From: Chitinophaga pinensis
GTDB lineage: Bacteria > Bacteroidota > Bacteroidia > UKL13-3
Reading direction: 5' to 3'
Length of the DNA: 64,000 nucleotides
NCBI GenBank assembly: GCA_945860865.1
Contig: CAMARW010000001.1
Location: forward strand, 400,294 to 464,293
Shown here: in pieces, positions 21,096 through 31,057 of the stretch
How the letters are laid out: every line of letters starts with the position of its first letter
How positions within the stretch are numbered: position 1 is the first letter of the stretch
Notes under the pieces: generated by a model
What the model was told of the DNA's origin: nothing
Seen by the model: only the letters and a program-made list of their open reading frames with translations
The model's database searches: none
Position numbers and translations under genes: made by a program

Positions 21096-22522
21096 GATTG
21101 TAAAAGTTTGATAAGTGTTTCAATTTCCATGGGCTGTTGTTCGCCACTTTCTAAGTTTTTAACTTGTAAGGTATTGCTATTTAATTCGGTTTCTCCAATA
21201 ATACACGCAAAGTTTATTTGTAGCTTATTGGCATACTCAAATTGCTTACCAATTTTCTTGGTTATTTCTGGGTAAACTTCTGCCGAAATATCGTTTTTTC
21301 TCAATTGTGCACACAAGCTAACGGCCTTCATTTGGGTTGCTTCGTCGAAATAACAAAAGAGTATTTTAGTTGTATTGGGCTTTAGGTAAGTTGGGAATAA
21401 ACCTTGTTCTTCCATTACATCATAAATGCGGTCTAAGCCAAATGAAACACCCACACCAGATATGCCCGGCATGCCAAAAATGCCTGTTAGGTTATCATAT
21501 CTTCCGCCTCCGCCAATACTTGATTTAAAGCTGCCAACGTTTGCCTGAACTTCCACAATAGCACCCGTATAATAACTCAATCCGCGGGCCAATGTAAAAT
21601 CAAATTGAATGGTATTAACAGGTTCTAAATGGTTCAAGAATTTTTGTAGTTGTAGGAGCTCTAAAATTCCCAAATTTCCCTCTTGAATATACTCAAGCAT
21701 TTCGGCCGCTGCTGCAATTGGGTTTTCTTCTTTGCCTAGGTTCAAGAATTTAATAATTTGTTCTATTTGCTCGCTATTTAATCCGGTTTGAACCAAAATG
21801 TCTGATACACCCGAAAGGCCAATTTTATCTAACTTATCTATGGCAACCGTAATAGCGGTAAAATGTTGTTCGGCTTTGATATAAGTAGCCAGGGCACTCA
21901 GGAGTTTGCGGTTATTAACTTTGATTATTACGGATAGGTTCAGCTGGGCAAAAACTTCGTCGTACATTTTAATTAGCTCAGCTTCGTTGAGAAGGCTGTC
22001 GCTTCCAATTACATCTGCATCGCATTGCCAAAACTCCCTATATCTGCCTTTCTGGGGTTTATCTGCTCGCCAAACGGTTTGCATTTGGTAGCGTTTAAAA
22101 GGCAGCGTTATGCTATTTCTGTTCATGGTAACGTAGCGCGCAAACGGAACAGTAAGGTCATAGCGTAAACCTTTTTCTGCTATGTAAGGAAGGCTTCTTT
22201 TGGCATCTAAGTTTTCTATGCTATTGTCAAATGAGGGAAGCAGGGTTTTGTCCATCTCCTCCTGCTCCATGCCTTGCGTTTGAAAAGCGGATAGTTTTTT
22301 TAAATAATCTCCTGTATTTAATATTTTATAAAGTAGCTGGTCTCCTTCTTCTCCATATTTACCGCTTAGGGTTGAAAGTTGCTCCATGGCAGGCGTTTCT
22401 ATTGGCATAAAGCCATATTTCTTAAATACGCTCTCAATAATTTGCAGAATGTATTTTCTTCTCTGAACCACAAGGGGTCCAAAATCGCGTGTGCCTTGCG
22501 GTAAACTTGGTTTTTGTGCCAT
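21092..22522 (-). CDS. hisS: Histidyl-tRNA synthetase
   Basis: PQGTRDFGP, class II motifs FKRYQMQTVWRADKPQKGRYREFWQCDAD, GGGGRYDNL. Confidence 0.96.
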   Translation of the reverse strand: MAQKPSLPQGTRDFGPLVVQRRKYILQIIESVFKKYGFMPIETPAMEQLSTLSGKYGEEGDQLLYKILNTGDYLKKLSAFQTQGMEQEEMDKTLLPSFDNSIENLDAKRSLPYIAEKGLRYDLTVPFARYVTMNRNSITLPFKRYQMQTVWRADKPQKGRYREFWQCDADVIGSDSLLNEAELIKMYDEVFAQLNLSVIIKVNNRKLLSALATYIKAEQHFTAITVAIDKLDKIGLSGVSDILVQTGLNSEQIEQIIKFLNLGKEENPIAAAAEMLEYIQEGNLGILELLQLQKFLNHLEPVNTIQFDFTLARGLSYYTGAIVEVQANVGSFKSSIGGGGRYDNLTGIFGMPGISGVGVSFGLDRIYDVMEEQGLFPTYLKPNTTKILFCYFDEATQMKAVSLCAQLRKNDISAEVYPEITKKIGKQFEYANKLQINFACIIGETELNSNTLQVKNLESGEQQPMEIETLIKLLQS

Positions 22523-22591
22523 AAGTACTGTCAGATATTGGTTTTGTTGTTATGCGTATTGAGCGAAAAAAGATGCTTTCTTTGAATGAAT

Positions 22592-23077
22592 TTAACGAAT
22601 TCTATCGGCACTTCTAATAAGCTCCTCATCTTTTTTGATTAGAAAAAATATTCGCACATTTAAATAGGCTACAAATAAAAACAAAGCTATACCAATAATA
22701 GAGGGCAACATCAGTTTCTCTGCATTAAAGCTTGGTATAAAATAATAGGCTTTGATAACAAATAATATAATCAAGGCTAAAATGGCCACCATATTAAAAA
22801 TGGTAAACTTCATTTGTGTGAGGCGATTTTTGTAATTCATTAATACAAAAATACTCAAACCTATAATAATGGATACTAAGAGAATTAATATAATTTGCAG
22901 CTCACTATCAATCAATAAACCATTTTCTAGCTTATTAAAATAGAATAAACTAAGCACGTATTCGGTAGTTTTTAAATTGGGTTCAACCTCTACCAAATGA
23001 ATAATGCTAAAACCGCACAGCGATGAGAGAATTATAACAATAAGGGCTAAAAAAACGGATTGGATGCGTTGTATCAT
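22592..23077 (-). CDS. DUF4293-type integral membrane protein
   Basis: MIQRIQSVFLALIV..., four predicted TM segments. Confidence 0.7.
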   Translation of the reverse strand: MIQRIQSVFLALIVIILSSLCGFSIIHLVEVEPNLKTTEYVLSLFYFNKLENGLLIDSELQIILILLVSIIIGLSIFVLMNYKNRLTQMKFTIFNMVAILALIILFVIKAYYFIPSFNAEKLMLPSIIGIALFLFVAYLNVRIFFLIKKDEELIRSADRIR

Positions 23078-23140
23078 AATGCAAAGAAAATTTGATTTTT
23101 GGTAAATGCAAAGGAATAAAGGTATGCGCTTTGCAATGAG

Positions 23141-23989
23141 TTAGTTGGGGTTCCATTTTTGAAAAGATTGGTAGATACTTTCATTTGTTTTTTTATTCTT
23201 TTCAATAGCTAAATCTTTTGAACTTTTTGCATTACCCAAATAATAATGCGGAATATAATAAACCCAAAAAAGTGCCGCTTGCGGCCAGTTGTAAAAATGG
23301 GCGGTAATTAAAAAGGCTCCCATAAGGCTCCCATTTAAAATAAAAGCATTGGCTGCATTGGAATAATTCTTTTGGTAAAGCTGACCCAAACCGGGCAAAA
23401 TGAGGCTCCCTATTTGAGCCTTTTTAATTGAAACAAATTGTGCATTTTGGTAATTAAAAAGAATACTATCTAACTCTTTTTGTTTCGATAAGTTTGCAAA
23501 TTTTTTTAATTGCTGCACGGTGTTTTGAACCGAATCATGTTGGCCTAATTTTAATTCACAAAGCAATTTAAAATAATACAAATTAGCTTCCAACTCGTTT
23601 AAAGAATCGGCTAAGTAATGGTCTACACTATTTAAACAATCTTCCCAGTTCTCTAAGTTAAAATGGGTTGCCACTTCCAATAATTTTTGGTCTGAACCAA
23701 AATTGGGTTCAGACCAGTTTTTAAGCGTATTTATAAGATATAGGCTACGGTTGTATTGTTCGCTTTTAAAGGCTGCATTGATGTAATTATGGGCAATTTT
23801 TTGTTGGGTTTTTGGGTCTGCAAAAAACCAAATTCTGTCGTATAAAAAATAGGCCGCCTCTATATCATTAGCTTGCCAAAGGCTGTCTGCTTTCTGTATA
23901 GCATTAGGAAGGTTTTGGGCCTGCGTAAAATAAAAATTACTCGCAATCAAAACGATAATAACTGGTATATAAATTCTTTTTAATTTCAT
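23141..23989 (-). CDS. Exported protein: helical N-terminal region plus hydrophobic C-terminal PGLGQLY-type (DUF5683/TM2-like) region
   Basis: Signal peptide MKLKRIYIPVIIVLIASNFYFTQAQ; GSLILPGLGQLYQKNYSNAANAFILNGSLMGAF. ORF track start 24115 is too far upstream. Confidence 0.7.
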   Translation of the reverse strand: MKLKRIYIPVIIVLIASNFYFTQAQNLPNAIQKADSLWQANDIEAAYFLYDRIWFFADPKTQQKIAHNYINAAFKSEQYNRSLYLINTLKNWSEPNFGSDQKLLEVATHFNLENWEDCLNSVDHYLADSLNELEANLYYFKLLCELKLGQHDSVQNTVQQLKKFANLSKQKELDSILFNYQNAQFVSIKKAQIGSLILPGLGQLYQKNYSNAANAFILNGSLMGAFLITAHFYNWPQAALFWVYYIPHYYLGNAKSSKDLAIEKNKKTNESIYQSFQKWNPN

Positions 23990-24749
23990 TTTTGATTGAT
24001 TGTAATTCAAAATTTTGCTTTCGCTGTGCGGTTTTATAGGTACCCCAAATATTGCCCCCATAGAAGCACATTCCCATAAATAAATTGGTATATCCAAATA
24101 CTGAGTTAGTGCCATATTTTTGAAAGCTATATACGCTTAAATAGGCGTGCGAGCCAATTAAAAAAAAATTTAACAAGCCTTCATAAGTGTTTCCTAAAAT
24201 CATTTTTCCGCTGCCAGGTAATAGGATAGCCGCTAGCAAATATTTTTTTTGAAAAGGGAATTGTGTTCGAACCATTTTTTGTAAAATTCCTTGGTAATAA
24301 GCGCTGTCCAATATCCATCGGTTTGAACCTAAATATTTTGACAAACTATCTGTATTGCCTTGTAAAATTAAGTACCTTATGGGCAAATCATCTGGCAATA
24401 TTTGCCAATGATTGCGCAAAAGATGCCCCGAATCTGATTCTAAGCATATGCTTGCAATTTGGTTTAAAATTGCCGTATCAAGGCTGTTTTTTTGCAGCAA
24501 TTCTGTTACTTTATTAAATAATTTTTCTTTGTAACCTTGCTGGTATAAACTGTGTAAATATAAGCTACTAAAAGTATCTGGTTTTTCTCTTGCCACAAAT
24601 GGTTCTATGGCTACAACAGCCTGCTCATAATAGCCATTGCACAGCAAATTCTTAGCATATTTATAGGTGTTTGCTTCATTAAATATATCCTGACCAATAA
24701 GCTTAAACGCGTTTAAGAGGAGGAGAGAAAGAATGAGCTTTGCTTTCAT
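23937..24749 (-). CDS. Exported protein, architecturally similar to its downstream neighbour (PGSGKMILGNTYEGLLNF C-terminal region)
   Basis: MKAKLILSLLLLNAFKLIGQ signal peptide; LLPGSGKMILGNTYEGLLNFFLIG. Start 24749 gives an ATGA overlap with the upstream gene. Confidence 0.7.
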   Translation of the reverse strand: MKAKLILSLLLLNAFKLIGQDIFNEANTYKYAKNLLCNGYYEQAVVAIEPFVAREKPDTFSSLYLHSLYQQGYKEKLFNKVTELLQKNSLDTAILNQIASICLESDSGHLLRNHWQILPDDLPIRYLILQGNTDSLSKYLGSNRWILDSAYYQGILQKMVRTQFPFQKKYLLAAILLPGSGKMILGNTYEGLLNFFLIGSHAYLSVYSFQKYGTNSVFGYTNLFMGMCFYGGNIWGTYKTAQRKQNFELQSIKNEIKKNLYTSYYRFDCE

Positions 24750-25090
24750 GGACGGTCTATGGCTTTTCCAGTTTCTGTTGTAAAGTGGTCGTCTGCTCTG
24801 CCATTGCATCTTAACAATCTATCTGCACTTAAAAATAGGCCAATCGGAAAAGGATATTTTTGAATAGCTAATTTCGCATAATGCGAGCAGGAGGGCGTAA
24901 ATTGGCAATTGGCTCCATCTTGAGAAGAAATATATTTTTTATAAAAGCCGTGTATTCCTGTATAATGTGCGGATTCTGTTGTTTTGTTTTTGTTGGAAAT
25001 TAGGGTTTTGTGTAATACTATATCTTGCGCTATTCCATTTTGGATTGTTAACACAAAATTAAAAATTGCAAGCAATATAAATTTGTACAT
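24746..25090 (-). CDS. YidD-like protein carrying an N-terminal signal peptide
   Basis: FYKKYISSQDGANCQFTPSCSHYAKLAIQKYPFPIGLFLSADRLLRCNGRADDHF matches the YidD core; preceded by MYKFILLAIFNFVLTIQNGIAQ. Confidence 0.85.
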   Translation of the reverse strand: MYKFILLAIFNFVLTIQNGIAQDIVLHKTLISNKNKTTESAHYTGIHGFYKKYISSQDGANCQFTPSCSHYAKLAIQKYPFPIGLFLSADRLLRCNGRADDHFTTETGKAIDRP

Positions 25091-25127
25091 TTTTTTATAT
25101 TTATTGCAATAAAATTAAAAACCTGAT

Positions 25128-26786
25128 ATGAAAAAAGTTTTACTTATTTGTTTTAGTATTTTCTTTTTAAACTCACTTTTTGCTCAAGACCAAGCAAAAT
25201 TGGAGCTAGATGCAGAAAATGCTGTAAATAATAAATTTTACACTTACCCTGTTGGAGAAAATGGGGTAATTTTGATGTACCAGCCCGCAGGAAAAGAAAA
25301 AGGAAAAGTGAAAGAGGTAACTTTTACCCTTAAAAAATATGATGTTAACTTCAAAGAATCTGGGAAAGGTTCTTTTATGCCTCCAAAAGGTTTTACATTA
25401 GATCAAGTTGTGAGCGATGCCAATTATTTGTATGCAATGTTTTCGCCAACAATTAATTTTAAAAAATATGTTGTTTTTAAAATTGACAAAGCCACGCTTA
25501 AATCCACACAATTTCAAGGAGAATATCCGAAACATCTTTCTTTTAAAGCTATGGAGGTGATGAATGGTGTAGTTTACTTGGGGTTTGTTTCGGGACCTAG
25601 TGTACAAACCGTTCAGGCAATTGTATGTTTATCAATGCCTTTATGTTTTATTCCCATGTTATTCTATAAACCTAAGTATTATACCATGGTTACTACCATT
25701 GATTTTAGTAAGCGCACGGCTTCTAAAAAAGATTTTCAGTTGGGAGGAGGCAAAGGACTTTCAGTTAATTTTATAGATATGTCTAAAAATGATTCACTTA
25801 ATAAAGTGGATTTATTACTCTCTCTTGTAGGTAAAAAAGAAACTAAAAACATTGTTCGTGAAATTAATGGAACTACTTTAGATAAAGAGAAGGCGTTTAA
25901 ATTAACGTCAGGTAAAGATATTGCTACAGGTAAGGTGTTTAGTACAAGTTCAACAAATAAAATATTAATTGGACAATACAAAAATAAGCCTGGTAAAAGT
26001 AGAAGGGAAAGAAAAGAGGCCGCCAATAAAGCGCCAGGTGGAATTTTTATTAGTGGGGTAGATAATGGCAAACAAACTTTTACCAAATTAGTGCCCTTTA
26101 CCTCTTTTAAAAACTTTACTATAAGTATTCCTAAAGACCCTAGAAAGAAAGGTAAAACAAACAATAAGCGTGAGGCTGCAAGAAGCATGGGTTTACAAAG
26201 TATTATTTCTTTCACCTTTCACGAAATTTTGATTAGAGACAATGAAATCTTAGTTTTTGCCGAGCCTTATTACCCAACCTATCATACAGAAACAAGGGTT
26301 GTTTATGTAAATGGAAGGGCAACCACGCAAACCGTTACTGTTTTTGATGGCTATAAATTTTTGGGTGCCATGGTAATGGCTTTTGATTTAGAAGGCAACA
26401 TGGTTTGGGAAAACGGATTTAAAATTGCCGATGGTCCGCTTTCTTTCTCTACCAGCAGAAAATTTGATTTTTACGAAACAGAGGATGATGGAATAAAAGT
26501 TGTGTATAATAATGCAGGTTCTATTTTCTCAAAAGTAATTTATGATGATAAGGTTGAATCTGAAGTGGAGCTCATGAAGGTGAAAACTGCTACCAATGCC
26601 AAAAAGGTTAAAAACCTAGATTCTAGGTACACGGAGGTAAATGGTACCGAGTATTGGTATGATAATTTCTACCTTGCTTTTGGTATGCAAAAAATCACAT
26701 CTGACACCAAAGCTAAAGACAGGGCAAAGGATGAGAAGAAGAATAAAACTATTTTCTATCTCAATAAAATAGAAATTGAAGAATAA
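25128..26786 (+). CDS. Secreted protein of unknown function
   Basis: Signal peptide MKKVLLICFSIFFLNSLFAQ; no recognised domain. Confidence 0.75.
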   Translation: MKKVLLICFSIFFLNSLFAQDQAKLELDAENAVNNKFYTYPVGENGVILMYQPAGKEKGKVKEVTFTLKKYDVNFKESGKGSFMPPKGFTLDQVVSDANYLYAMFSPTINFKKYVVFKIDKATLKSTQFQGEYPKHLSFKAMEVMNGVVYLGFVSGPSVQTVQAIVCLSMPLCFIPMLFYKPKYYTMVTTIDFSKRTASKKDFQLGGGKGLSVNFIDMSKNDSLNKVDLLLSLVGKKETKNIVREINGTTLDKEKAFKLTSGKDIATGKVFSTSSTNKILIGQYKNKPGKSRRERKEAANKAPGGIFISGVDNGKQTFTKLVPFTSFKNFTISIPKDPRKKGKTNNKREAARSMGLQSIISFTFHEILIRDNEILVFAEPYYPTYHTETRVVYVNGRATTQTVTVFDGYKFLGAMVMAFDLEGNMVWENGFKIADGPLSFSTSRKFDFYETEDDGIKVVYNNAGSIFSKVIYDDKVESEVELMKVKTATNAKKVKNLDSRYTEVNGTEYWYDNFYLAFGMQKITSDTKAKDRAKDEKKNKTIFYLNKIEIEE

Positions 26787-29043
26787 ATTTCTTTGCATTT
26801 TGTGGCTGAGCTTATGCTCAGCTTCTTTGCAAGCTCAAGAGTATAAATCTTGGTTTAAAACCATAGCCCCTTTAGGCGCAGAGTTTACCGATAGAAAATC
26901 TGTTTTAGCTAACATGGAGTTAGATAAACCAGCCAAAAGATCAAAGGTAGATATTAAAGCATTTAAAGAATCGAATGATTATTTTATTGATCGTTTCTTA
27001 AATTCTGGAAAAGTTGTAGCCTATAGTAAGGCTAATATTTATTTGGATAGGGTTGCAGATAAGTTGCTGGCGCATGATCCTGGTTTGCGTGCTAAAGTAA
27101 AATTTTACTTAGTTAATACTTCCGAGGTTAATGCCTTTACTTTCACTAATGGAATGATTTTCGTTAACATTGGCTTGTTTGCGCGTTTAGAAAACGAAGC
27201 TCAACTAGCCTTTATTTTGGCACATGAAATTGCCCATTACACAGAAAAACACGCTTTTGAGCGCTATAAGTTTGCTTCAGAATCTGAAGTAGAGGATATG
27301 GGCGAGGAAGAATTTTTAGAGGTAGTTCTGAGTAAATTTTCGCGCACGCAAGAGTTTGAAGCAGATAAAATAGGTTTCAATATTTTTAAAAAATCTGGTT
27401 ACTCACTACCCGAAGCAACCAAAGTTTTTGATATTCTAAAAATATCGGAATATCCTGTTGAAAATAAAAAAATCGATAAGCAGGTATTCGAAGGTCCCTA
27501 TTTAAAAGTACCAGTAGCTTTTTATCCAGATTCTGCTATTCAAATCGTAATCAATGAGGATGAAAATGATTCTACCCATACACACCCAAGTTCTAGCAAA
27601 AGACAAACAGTACTGAGCAAAGAAATAGATGCCTATACCAGCAGAACAGGTGAGGCTTTTGTGGTAGATAAAAATGATTTTGAAGGTTTAAAACTGGCTT
27701 CCCAATTTGCCTTGAGCGAAGTACTTATTCAAGAGAAAGATTATGTTAGTTCACTTTACAATACAGAACTACTCTTATCTAGGTTTCCTCAACACGAAAC
27801 ATTACTTACTCTCAAAGTAAAGGCCTATTATTTTTTAGTTGCCAATATCAATTCAGGAACAGGCTCTAGTGTGATTAAAAAGCCTAAGAAAATAAATGGC
27901 GAAATTAAAAAGTTTCATCAACTTTTTAAGAAGTTAAGTATTAAAGAAACCAATACTTTGGCTTTGCGTATCTCTTGGGATATATATTTAAGCAACCCTA
28001 AAAACGATGAATTAAAGGCTTTTACTCATGCTATTACCAAGCTGTTTGCCTATAGCGTAGAAACAGATTTGAACCAATTTGCCAAATTGCCCGAGTATAA
28101 TGAAGAATTAATTGCCTCTTTTTACCTTCAAGATACTTCCCAAGAATTTACCAAACGCAAAAGATATAATTCTGGAAAGGGTGCAGTAGTTAGAAAAGTT
28201 AAATCTAAATCAAACGAGAGCTTTGTAAAATACGCAATTCCAGATCTTATTGAAAATAGTCAGTTTAGATCTGTATTTTACGAAATTGCCAAAGAAGTAA
28301 AAGAATATCAGGATGCGCATCCCAATACCATTGCGCAAGAAGATGGGGGCGATGAAGAAAAGGAGAGCTATAATCGTCCGCCCCAAAAAGAAAAAAAGAA
28401 GAAAAAACGTGGCTCTGCCAAAAAAGAGCTTGAAGCCAAAGCACCTTTTAAAACAGATAAGATTTTAATTATAGATGTAAGCAATGTAAAACTTGATTTG
28501 AGCTCGGGTAAACCGGTTAAATTTTTCTCTATCAAACAAAAACAAAAGGAATTGGTAAATACCATACAAACCTGCGCTGCATTAACTGGTATGAATGTAA
28601 CGGTTTTTAATCCTGTAGATTTAATTGCTAACGACTCACAGTTTTATAATGATAGAAATACGTTAGAAACTTGGAAAATGGAGCGTATTACTAATCGCCA
28701 CATGGAAGAGGTTTTGCCTTCTAATTACCAAGAAATAAAAGAATTGTGCGAGCGATACGGAACTAAATATGTATGTTTTATTAGTACTCGTAGTATTATT
28801 TTACCCATTAATCAGGCTCAAATTTTTACAAATCTGTTGTATACTATTTATAATCCACCGCTATTTGTTATTGCCATGTACAGTGCTTTTAGATACAAAA
28901 GATACAGCGCCATTTACATGCCTGTATTTGATATTACAACGGGTAAGGTAATGGTAGATTATTCGAGCGAATACGACTCTCCCGATCATGCAGATTTAAT
29001 GAAAGCTGAGTTTTATTACTTCCTAAATTCAATTAAAAAATGA
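26776..29043 (+). CDS. Secreted M48-family metalloprotease with long C-terminal extension
   Basis: FILAHEIAHYTEKHAF (HExxH), EFEADKIGF; signal-like N-terminus; Lys-rich linker and a C-terminal domain of about 200 aa. Confidence 0.85.
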   Translation: MKNKFLCILWLSLCSASLQAQEYKSWFKTIAPLGAEFTDRKSVLANMELDKPAKRSKVDIKAFKESNDYFIDRFLNSGKVVAYSKANIYLDRVADKLLAHDPGLRAKVKFYLVNTSEVNAFTFTNGMIFVNIGLFARLENEAQLAFILAHEIAHYTEKHAFERYKFASESEVEDMGEEEFLEVVLSKFSRTQEFEADKIGFNIFKKSGYSLPEATKVFDILKISEYPVENKKIDKQVFEGPYLKVPVAFYPDSAIQIVINEDENDSTHTHPSSSKRQTVLSKEIDAYTSRTGEAFVVDKNDFEGLKLASQFALSEVLIQEKDYVSSLYNTELLLSRFPQHETLLTLKVKAYYFLVANINSGTGSSVIKKPKKINGEIKKFHQLFKKLSIKETNTLALRISWDIYLSNPKNDELKAFTHAITKLFAYSVETDLNQFAKLPEYNEELIASFYLQDTSQEFTKRKRYNSGKGAVVRKVKSKSNESFVKYAIPDLIENSQFRSVFYEIAKEVKEYQDAHPNTIAQEDGGDEEKESYNRPPQKEKKKKKRGSAKKELEAKAPFKTDKILIIDVSNVKLDLSSGKPVKFFSIKQKQKELVNTIQTCAALTGMNVTVFNPVDLIANDSQFYNDRNTLETWKMERITNRHMEEVLPSNYQEIKELCERYGTKYVCFISTRSIILPINQAQIFTNLLYTIYNPPLFVIAMYSAFRYKRYSAIYMPVFDITTGKVMVDYSSEYDSPDHADLMKAEFYYFLNSIKK

Positions 29044-29768
29044 GAAAGCTAAATAGAGCTGTTTTTATAATAATTTCTTTGCTTGGATTGCAAAAAGTGC
29101 AGGCGCAAAATGTGGCTGGTTATATGGGTAAGCGCTTTTTTGTTGGTATCCCTGTTTCTTATATGCCCAATATCTATGGTTTTGTAAATGAGGATACAAA
29201 TATTGATTTTAAAGGGAATTCCCAATTTTACATGTTAAATACCCCCAAAATTGGGGGAAGTATTGGGTATGTGGTGAGCAATTTGAGATCTATTGTGGTG
29301 GATGTTGAGTTTCAAAATATGGGTGTGAATAATAACCCTGATTTCGAAATAATTAACGGGCAGATTGTTAATGAATATTTGTATGGTAGAAGCAGGTTAT
29401 CTAGTTACAAATTAAGAATGCAAAAAGCATTTCAACATTGTGCCCCAATAGGCGGTTACAGAGGGATTACCTTGGGTTTGGTTAATTTCAATAACTCCTA
29501 CATTGATAAATCTGGTAACGAGGTAGATTTCGGTAAATCTACAGATTACTCTATTGGTTATGCCGGTGGCCTTCGTCGTGTATTTAAAGATAAAATTATT
29601 GTAGATTTAAGCTTAGAATACAATATGCATTTGAAAGCTATCAGCAATTTATTTGATTTCGAAATGGATAGTAAGCCAAGCAGAGAGCTTGTGGCTCATT
29701 ATGCTACAAATAAAAATGGGCTCAATAATATACTTGTTTGTAGAGCCGCAGTTTATTTTTTGCTTTAA
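29040..29768 (+). CDS. Secreted/outer-membrane beta-barrel-like protein of unknown function
   Basis: Signal peptide ending VQAQ; beta-rich repeats; start overlaps the preceding stop (ATGA). Confidence 0.65.
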   Translation: MRKLNRAVFIIISLLGLQKVQAQNVAGYMGKRFFVGIPVSYMPNIYGFVNEDTNIDFKGNSQFYMLNTPKIGGSIGYVVSNLRSIVVDVEFQNMGVNNNPDFEIINGQIVNEYLYGRSRLSSYKLRMQKAFQHCAPIGGYRGITLGLVNFNNSYIDKSGNEVDFGKSTDYSIGYAGGLRRVFKDKIIVDLSLEYNMHLKAISNLFDFEMDSKPSRELVAHYATNKNGLNNILVCRAAVYFLL

Positions 29769-30455
29769 TTACTTCTTCCTAAACTGCTCGCCAAATACTT
29801 TTTCAAACTTTTCTAGTTTGGGTGCAATAACATATTGGCAATAACCTTGTGAGCTGTTTTGGTTGTAGTAATTTTGGTGGTAATCTTCGGCATTGTAAAA
29901 CTTGCTTAAAGCTGTTATTTCTGTCAAAATGGGTGCGTCAAATGCACCACTTTTATCGAGTTCTGCTTTAATCTGTTCCGACAATGTTTTCTGAACTTCA
30001 TTCACATAAAAAATTGCCGAGCGGTATTGGGTTCCAATATCATTACCTTGCCTGTTTAAGGTAGTGGGGTTATGTGTTTGCCAAAATACAGACAACAGGG
30101 TTTCAAAAGAAACTTCCTTGGGGTTGTATACCACCATCACTACTTCTGCATGGCCTGTATTTCCCTCACAAACTTCTTTATAAGTTGGGTCTATAGTTTG
30201 GCCTCCACTATAGCCAGATACCAGCTTTTGCACGCCTGGAACTCTCTGAAAAACGGCTTCTACGCACCAAAAACAGCCCGCACCAAAAATGGCCGTGTCT
30301 GTTTCTATTGGGTTAATTTGATCTGTCATTTGTTTGTTTTTTATGTTTTTGCTAACTTTTTCTGTTTGTGATTGACAAGCAACACTCGCCAAAATGAAGC
30401 AAGTTAATACCCATTTTTGGAGCTGGTTTGTTTGGTTAATTATTAACTTTTGCAT
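29769..30455 (-). CDS. msrA: Peptide-methionine (S)-S-oxide reductase
   Basis: TAIFGAGCFWCVEAVFQRVPGV; lipoprotein-like N-terminus. Confidence 0.95.
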   Translation of the reverse strand: MQKLIINQTNQLQKWVLTCFILASVACQSQTEKVSKNIKNKQMTDQINPIETDTAIFGAGCFWCVEAVFQRVPGVQKLVSGYSGGQTIDPTYKEVCEGNTGHAEVVMVVYNPKEVSFETLLSVFWQTHNPTTLNRQGNDIGTQYRSAIFYVNEVQKTLSEQIKAELDKSGAFDAPILTEITALSKFYNAEDYHQNYYNQNSSQGYCQYVIAPKLEKFEKVFGEQFRKK

Positions 30456-31056
30456 AAGGCAGTCTCTCCATTTTTTCGGCTTTGTAATAAGTCTCTAATC
30501 CGTGCACTAAAATAGTTTTTAGTTTGTTTAAATCAATAAAACCTGCTGCTTCAATTAAATCTGCTTGCACTATTATCTCCTCAACGCTGCCTACCAGCAA
30601 TATTGTGCCATTGCTCTTTATAGGAATAATCTCTGCTATTTTAAGTCCAATCTTAAGCGGACTATCTTTCACATAAGGTGCTAGAACGGTGTTTGTAAAA
30701 GCTGGTTCAAAACCACATTGTTCAAACTCGCTCTGGCTTCTTGAATAGCTTGCAGAGGTTTGGTGCGCCGCTTTAAACTTATCTGCTGCCACATGGTTGA
30801 GGGTAAAAAAACCATTAGCCAAAATATTTTCGTAAGTGTGTTTTTCTACACTAACGGGTCTGTGCAAAATTCCCATCATAGCGGGGTTGGCTCCAATGTG
30901 CACTATTTGCGAAAAAATAGCCAAATTGTTTGTGCCATCTGCTCCTCGAGTACCTACCAATAAGGCAGATTTTATTCCGCCTAAACCATTTATTAAATTA
31001 GTACGGTATTGCTTTTCAAAGGAGGCTATATCTGCCGCATAAATATGATTTTCCAT
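30436..31056 (-). CDS. Flavin reductase-like (FMN-binding split-barrel) protein
   Basis: PRPVSVEKHTYENILANGFFTLNHVA-type flavin reductase motif. Confidence 0.8.
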   Translation of the reverse strand: MENHIYAADIASFEKQYRTNLINGLGGIKSALLVGTRGADGTNNLAIFSQIVHIGANPAMMGILHRPVSVEKHTYENILANGFFTLNHVAADKFKAAHQTSASYSRSQSEFEQCGFEPAFTNTVLAPYVKDSPLKIGLKIAEIIPIKSNGTILLVGSVEEIIVQADLIEAAGFIDLNKLKTILVHGLETYYKAEKMERLPYAKVNN

Positions 31057-31057
31057 C

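Noticed and set aside
29242-29257. CCCCCAAAATTGGGGG near-palindrome in the 29040-29768 gene considered as a regulatory hairpin or terminator
   Set aside because: Lies mid-CDS with only a 2-nt centre and no T-run; encodes ordinary residues (TPKIGGS).
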